9,539 nucleotides of DNA from Lachnospiraceae bacterium (GTDB taxonomy: Bacteria; Bacillota; Clostridia; Lachnospirales; Lachnospiraceae), in assembly GCA_024695225.1 (NCBI GenBank), contig JAILIO010000140.1, forward strand, positions 1 to 9,539, given 5' to 3'. A model generated the notes under the pieces. The model was given only the letters and a program-made list of their open reading frames with translations, was not told the origin of the DNA and did no database searches. Positions 6,978 to 9,539 of this stretch are shown piece after piece. Each line of letters opens with the position of its first letter. The stretch's first letter is position 1. A program made the position numbers and the translations under genes.

Positions 6978-7061
6978 ATGAAAAAAAATATATCAAATAT
7001 GCAGTTGCTTTGGCACAGTCTCATAAAGAGCATAAAAGGGGCTGTCGCACTAAGAGATTAG
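6978..7061 (+). pseudogene. Possible gene start cut off by the IS1182 element
   Basis: AAAGAGG, 7 nt, then ATG opens a 27-codon frame beginning MKKNISNMQLLWHSLIKSIK, divergent from hrcA. About the first 19-20 codons lie outside the insertion sequence; the frame then enters the left IS end and stops at TAG inside its hairpin. A good ribosome-binding site followed by a Met-Lys-Lys start suggests the head of a real gene truncated by the insertion, but the peptide is too short to identify and chance is a fair alternative. Confidence 0.25.
7034..7049 (+). repeat. Left terminal inverted repeat of the IS1182 element
   Basis: AAAAGGGGCTGTCGCA is the exact reverse complement of 8953-8968. The outer AAAA may be target sequence rather than part of the element. 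Confidence 0.85.
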
Positions 7062-7077
7062 TGCGGCAGTCTTTTTT
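7042..7077 (+). terminator. Hairpin terminator at the left IS end
   Basis: A 12-bp stem (CTGTCGCACTAA / TTAGTGCGGCAG, one G-U pair) closes a GAGA loop and is followed by TCTTTTTT. It would stop plus-strand transcription entering the element from the hrcA side, shielding the transposase gene from outside promoters. Its left arm is the terminal inverted repeat itself. Confidence 0.8.
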
Positions 7078-7112
7078 CGGCGGAAATCATCTTAAAAAAC
7101 CTTAAAAAACAG

Positions 7113-7141
7113 AAACCCGGGCTATGAAAAGTCCGGGCTTT
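7113..7141 (-). terminator. Small GC hairpin upstream of the transposase start
   Basis: CCCGG (7116-7120) pairs with CCGGG (7133-7137) around a 12-nt loop, and AAA/TTT extends the stem past one bulge. Read on the minus strand it is followed by TTTCTGTTTTTT, so it may end antisense transcripts heading for hrcA. On the plus strand it lies about 20 nt before the transposase ATG and might limit translation. The role is inferred. Confidence 0.35.
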
Positions 7142-7157
7142 GTTGTAAAATAATGGT

Positions 7158-8783
7158 ATGCGAACCCCATTACATTTACAGCCTGATTATACAGCATATC
7201 GGGGCTGTTATCAAATCAAACTTCCGTTAGAAATGGAACACATGATCCAGGCTGACGATCCGGTCCGTCTTCTGAGTGCATTCGTGGAGGGAATGGATCT
7301 TTCGGAACTGTATGCCACGTATGACAGGATCCGGAAAAATCAGGCGTCACCGAGTCAGATGCTGAAGATCATGATCTACGCTTCCATGAACCGTCTGTTT
7401 TCCAGCAGGGACATCGAGACCGCTTGCAAAAGGGACATAAACTTTATGTTCCTTCTCGAAGGAATGCCCGCGCCAGACCATGCGACTATTGCGAGATTTG
7501 TCTCCCTTCATCTTTCTGCCTGTTCCAAGGATCTTCTTGCCAACGTTACCTCCGTTCTTCACGAACTGGGAGAGATTTCGGGAAAGACGATATTTATTGA
7601 TGGCACAAAGATTGAATCCCGTGCCAACAAGTATACCTTTGTCTGGAAAAAGTCTGTCACGAAACATCAGGTCCGTCTGTTTGAAAAGATCATTTCTTTC
7701 ATCGAAGAATGTGAAACTTTGTACGGAATTAGGGTGGTCTATAACGGCAAAGCAACGCTGCACACCATGAAACGGCTGCGCAAAAAACTCTATCAGATGA
7801 GGGAGGAAGAACAGATCGCCTTTGTTTACGGGAACGGTCATCGTAAAAGTCAGCTGCAGAAATCCATTGAAATACTGGAAGGATATATAAGCAAGCTAAA
7901 AGAATACACAAAACATCTTCATATCTGTGGGGAGCGGAACAGTTATTCCAAAACCGATCCGGATGCGACATTCATGCGTCTGAAGGAGGATGCCATGCCG
8001 AACGGGCAGTTAAAGCCAGCCTATAACCTTCAGCACGGAGTTGACGCGCAATACATCACATGGCTTGGCTTGAGCAGTCATCCGACAGACGTGCTGACGC
8101 TTGTTCCGTTCTTGAAAGACATGGAGAGCCATCTTCCTTTCCAATACAAGGAGATTGTTGCAGATGCCGGATATGAAAGCGAGGAAGCCTATGTTTTCAT
8201 AGAACAGAATGGACAGGAATCCTATTTGAAGCCGCAGGATTATGAGATCTCAAAAACGCGGAAATACCGTCAGGATATCAGCCGGAGAGAAAACATGACA
8301 TATGATTCCGAGACGGACGAATATATATGCTCAAACGGAAGAAAACTCAAGCCGATATATGACCGGCACAGCAAGAACCGGAACGGCTATGTAAGCACAG
8401 TGACCGTATACGAATGTGATGGCTGCCAGGGATGTCCTTTTAAAGACAAATGTATCCGCGGCAACAACTGCAAGACCCCAATGGAGGAACGAAACAAGCG
8501 TCTGAACGTCTCCAAGGTTATGAAGCAAAAGCGCCAGGAAACACTGGAAAGAATAACAACGAAATATGGGACCCAGCTTCGAATGAACCGGAGTATTCAA
8601 GCTGAAGGCAGCTTTGCTGTCATAAAGGAAGACATGAACTTCCGCCGCTATCTTTACCGGGGGAAAGAAAATGTGCTGGCACAGAGCGTTCTTCTGGCCA
8701 TTGCTTATAACATCAACAAGCTTCATTTCAAGATTCAAGGAGGCCGAACAGGTCAGTTCCTGACCGAACTGAAAGCTTCATAA
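7158..8783 (+). CDS. IS1182-family DDE transposase
   Basis: This enzyme cuts and joins the ends of the IS1182 element. The 541-residue product is full length for the family. The N-terminal domain (about 20-125) has the InsH/DUF772-like pattern with QADDPVRLLSAF (31-42), KIMIYASMNR (70-79) and PAPDHATIARF (104-114). The RNase H-like core shows FIDGTKIES (D148), VADAGYES (D336) and a C-terminal QAEGSFAVIKEDMNFRRYLYRG block (E483), which gives the DDE triad. A cysteine cluster CX2CX2CX5C (420-432) precedes the last catalytic residue and may bind zinc. ATG 7158 is the only ATG after the in-frame stop at 7146. No Shine-Dalgarno sequence is visible, and a -10-like TAAAAT (7146-7151) is so close that a leaderless or poorly translated message is possible. 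The gene appears intact. Confidence 0.95.
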   Translation: MRTPLHLQPDYTAYRGCYQIKLPLEMEHMIQADDPVRLLSAFVEGMDLSELYATYDRIRKNQASPSQMLKIMIYASMNRLFSSRDIETACKRDINFMFLLEGMPAPDHATIARFVSLHLSACSKDLLANVTSVLHELGEISGKTIFIDGTKIESRANKYTFVWKKSVTKHQVRLFEKIISFIEECETLYGIRVVYNGKATLHTMKRLRKKLYQMREEEQIAFVYGNGHRKSQLQKSIEILEGYISKLKEYTKHLHICGERNSYSKTDPDATFMRLKEDAMPNGQLKPAYNLQHGVDAQYITWLGLSSHPTDVLTLVPFLKDMESHLPFQYKEIVADAGYESEEAYVFIEQNGQESYLKPQDYEISKTRKYRQDISRRENMTYDSETDEYICSNGRKLKPIYDRHSKNRNGYVSTVTVYECDGCQGCPFKDKCIRGNNCKTPMEERNKRLNVSKVMKQKRQETLERITTKYGTQLRMNRSIQAEGSFAVIKEDMNFRRYLYRGKENVLAQSVLLAIAYNINKLHFKIQGGRTGQFLTELKAS

Positions 8784-8893
8784 AATTTTGACCAGCCAAA
8801 ATGGTAATAAGGAAGGGGCGCTTATTCAACGGGCGGCTTTAGTTGGAGTCTGCTGAATTCAAAAACACCACAGAAACCATGCCTTAAATTGGA

Positions 8894-8920
8894 AAAATCC
8901 GGCCGTCAGGGCCGGATTTT
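8894..8920 (+). terminator. Rho-independent terminator after the transposase gene
   Basis: An 11-bp stem (AAAATCCGGCC / GGCCGGATTTT) closes a 5-nt loop, with the U-run forming the end of the stem. It lies 110 bp after the transposase stop and, being symmetrical, could act in both directions. Confidence 0.8.
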
Positions 8921-8932
8921 CACCTATTAGAG

Positions 8933-8968
8933 GGGGCTGTCGCAACATCTATTGCGACAGCCCCTTTT
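8933..8968 (+). terminator. Hairpin at the right IS end, containing the right inverted repeat
   Basis: A perfect 13-bp stem (GGGGCTGTCGCAA / TTGCGACAGCCCC) closes a 6-nt loop and is followed by TTTT. The outer arm (8953-8964) is the terminal inverted repeat, and the inner arm is a second, inverted copy of it. It would stop plus-strand transcription leaving the element. Confidence 0.75.
8953..8968 (-). repeat. Right terminal inverted repeat of the IS1182 element
   Basis: TGCGACAGCCCCTTTT is the exact reverse complement of 7034-7049. Confidence 0.85.
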
Positions 8969-8982
8969 CCATTTGAAAAAGT

Positions 8983-9345
8983 TTAATTGTTGGGGGCTTC
9001 TTCGTGTTTTTTGTAATCTTTGATACTACTGTCGATTGCGAACCCTTCAATAAAACGTTTGTATTGTTCGGGGGATATGTCACGAGCCTCATCCGAATTT
9101 CTTGGCCATTGAAAGCGGCCATTAGACAGGCGTATGTAAAGAAGATAAAAACCTGTCCCATTAAAAACCAGACCTTTTATACGGTCACGTTTAGTTCCAC
9201 AAAACAAAAACAGTGTCCCTGTTTTCATGGGATCAAGGTCATAATGCAGTCTCACCATTGCAGTAAGACCATTTATCCCTCTTCGGAGATCACTTCGCCC
9301 ACATATGACTATTACGTGTTTTATCTCCGGAAATATCTCAAACAT
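8983..9345 (-). CDS. tnpB: IS66-family accessory protein TnpB
   Basis: TnpB is an accessory protein needed for IS66 transposition; its biochemical role is not established. The 120-residue product matches the usual length of about 115-120. Diagnostic segments are CGRSDLRRGINGL (15-27), LFLFCGTKRDRIKGL (45-59), FYLLYIRLSNGRFQWP (66-81) and the ISPEQYKRFIEG motif (90-101). It appears intact. Its start lies within the last codons of tnpA (8-nt overlap, ATGTTTGA), which implies coupled translation. The expected downstream tnpC is missing, so TnpB here has no local partner. Confidence 0.92.
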   Translation of the reverse strand: MFEIFPEIKHVIVICGRSDLRRGINGLTAMVRLHYDLDPMKTGTLFLFCGTKRDRIKGLVFNGTGFYLLYIRLSNGRFQWPRNSDEARDISPEQYKRFIEGFAIDSSIKDYKKHEEAPNN

Positions 9346-9539
9346 TTTTCATGATCTTAAGCACAGAGATAAGAGTTTCTTCTGAAAAGCCATCCCGGAT
9401 ATCTATCTCATAGTTCCCGGATCGGAGAGTTAATGGACTGGTTTCGGATAAAGTCCGAAGATTGGCATTCACATCACATTTTTCTTTCTGAGCACTTGCT
9501 GAATCCGTGTTTGTAAGATCTGAGACTGAAATCTCATAA
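9338..9539 (-). CDS. tnpA: IS66-family accessory protein TnpA, C-terminal part
   Basis: The frame is open from the right edge to TGA at 9338-9340 and encodes 66 residues ending FSEETLISVLKIMKNV. The LRSGNYEIDIRDGFSEETL segment resembles the C-terminal part of IS66 TnpA proteins, which have the pattern of a short beta strand, then GF(D/S)EETL, then a final helix. The N-terminal DNA-binding part lies outside the window. The 8-nt overlap with tnpB supports the call. Confidence 0.75.
   Translation of the reverse strand, partial: YEISVSDLTNTDSASAQKEKCDVNANLRTLSETSPLTLRSGNYEIDIRDGFSEETLISVLKIMKNV

Larger units (their letters stand above)
7038..8964 (+). mobile_element. IS1182-family insertion sequence, complete
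   Basis: The element is about 1.93 kb and contains one transposase gene (7158-8783). Its ends are perfect inverted repeats GGGGCTGTCGCA (7038-7049 and 8953-8964). The match extends outwards by AAAA/TTTT, so the boundary may be 7034-8968. No direct target-site duplication is visible outside either boundary (left GAGCAT, right CCATTT). Each end also folds into its own hairpin. The 5' segment 7081-7157 holds a tandem CTTAAAAAAC repeat (7091-7110) and a small GC hairpin. The 3' segment 8784-8893 holds no gene I can see. Confidence 0.88.
8969..9539 (-). mobile_element. IS66-family element, partial (tnpA end and tnpB only)
   Basis: The overlapping tnpA-tnpB pair is the accessory module of IS66 elements, where tnpA, tnpB and tnpC usually follow one another. 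Here tnpB is followed after 18 bp by the end of the IS1182 element, and no tnpC sequence is seen on its far side (6869-7034). The 5' part of the element continues beyond the right edge. The left boundary given is simply where the IS1182 sequence ends. Confidence 0.65.

Noticed and set aside
6902..7105. 67-codon plus-strand frame spanning the hrcA promoter and the left IS end
   Set aside because: It covers the promoter, crosses into the insertion sequence and its terminator, and has no ribosome-binding site at its start.
7347..7841. Minus-strand frames inside the transposase gene (7347-7841, 8331-8738)
   Set aside because: They lie wholly opposite the intact DDE transposase coding sequence and resemble nothing; shadow frames.

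Overview
This window looks like chromosomal DNA from a Gram-positive anaerobe of the class Clostridia, possibly Lachnospiraceae-like. The basis is gene order, a perfect CIRCE operator, a DnaK of Gram-positive type without the N-terminal insertion seen in proteobacterial DnaK, and IS1182/IS66 family elements. Genus cannot be decided from the sequence.

Layout. Positions 1-6908 hold the class I heat-shock operon, read on the minus strand: promoter and CIRCE (6842-6908), hrcA, grpE, dnaK, dnaJ, prmA. The prmA gene runs off the left edge. Positions 7034-8968 hold a complete IS1182-family insertion sequence, with its DDE transposase on the plus strand and hairpin-forming inverted ends. Positions 8969-9539 hold the tnpB gene and the 3' part of tnpA of an IS66-family element on the minus strand. 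The IS66 transposase gene tnpC, normally next to tnpB, is absent, and the IS1182 element begins 18 bp past the tnpB stop codon.

How it works together. HrcA represses the operon at CIRCE, which lies just downstream of a sigma-A-type promoter. DnaK, DnaJ and GrpE form the Hsp70 folding cycle. PrmA methylates ribosomal protein L11 and is translationally coupled to dnaJ by an ATGA overlap.

The unusual part is the amount of short-period repetition in the joints of an otherwise textbook operon: a seven-unit 20-bp repeat of Shine-Dalgarno-like sequence before grpE, a six-unit 31-32-bp array of GC hairpins before dnaK, a long stem-loop between dnaK and dnaJ, an acidic disordered GrpE N-terminus, a glycine/asparagine-rich DnaK tail, and two low-complexity insertions of about 50 residues each in PrmA, one with a 36-bp tandem repeat. 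I see no new defence or metabolic system; the repeat architecture and the nested-IS junction are the points worth a second look.
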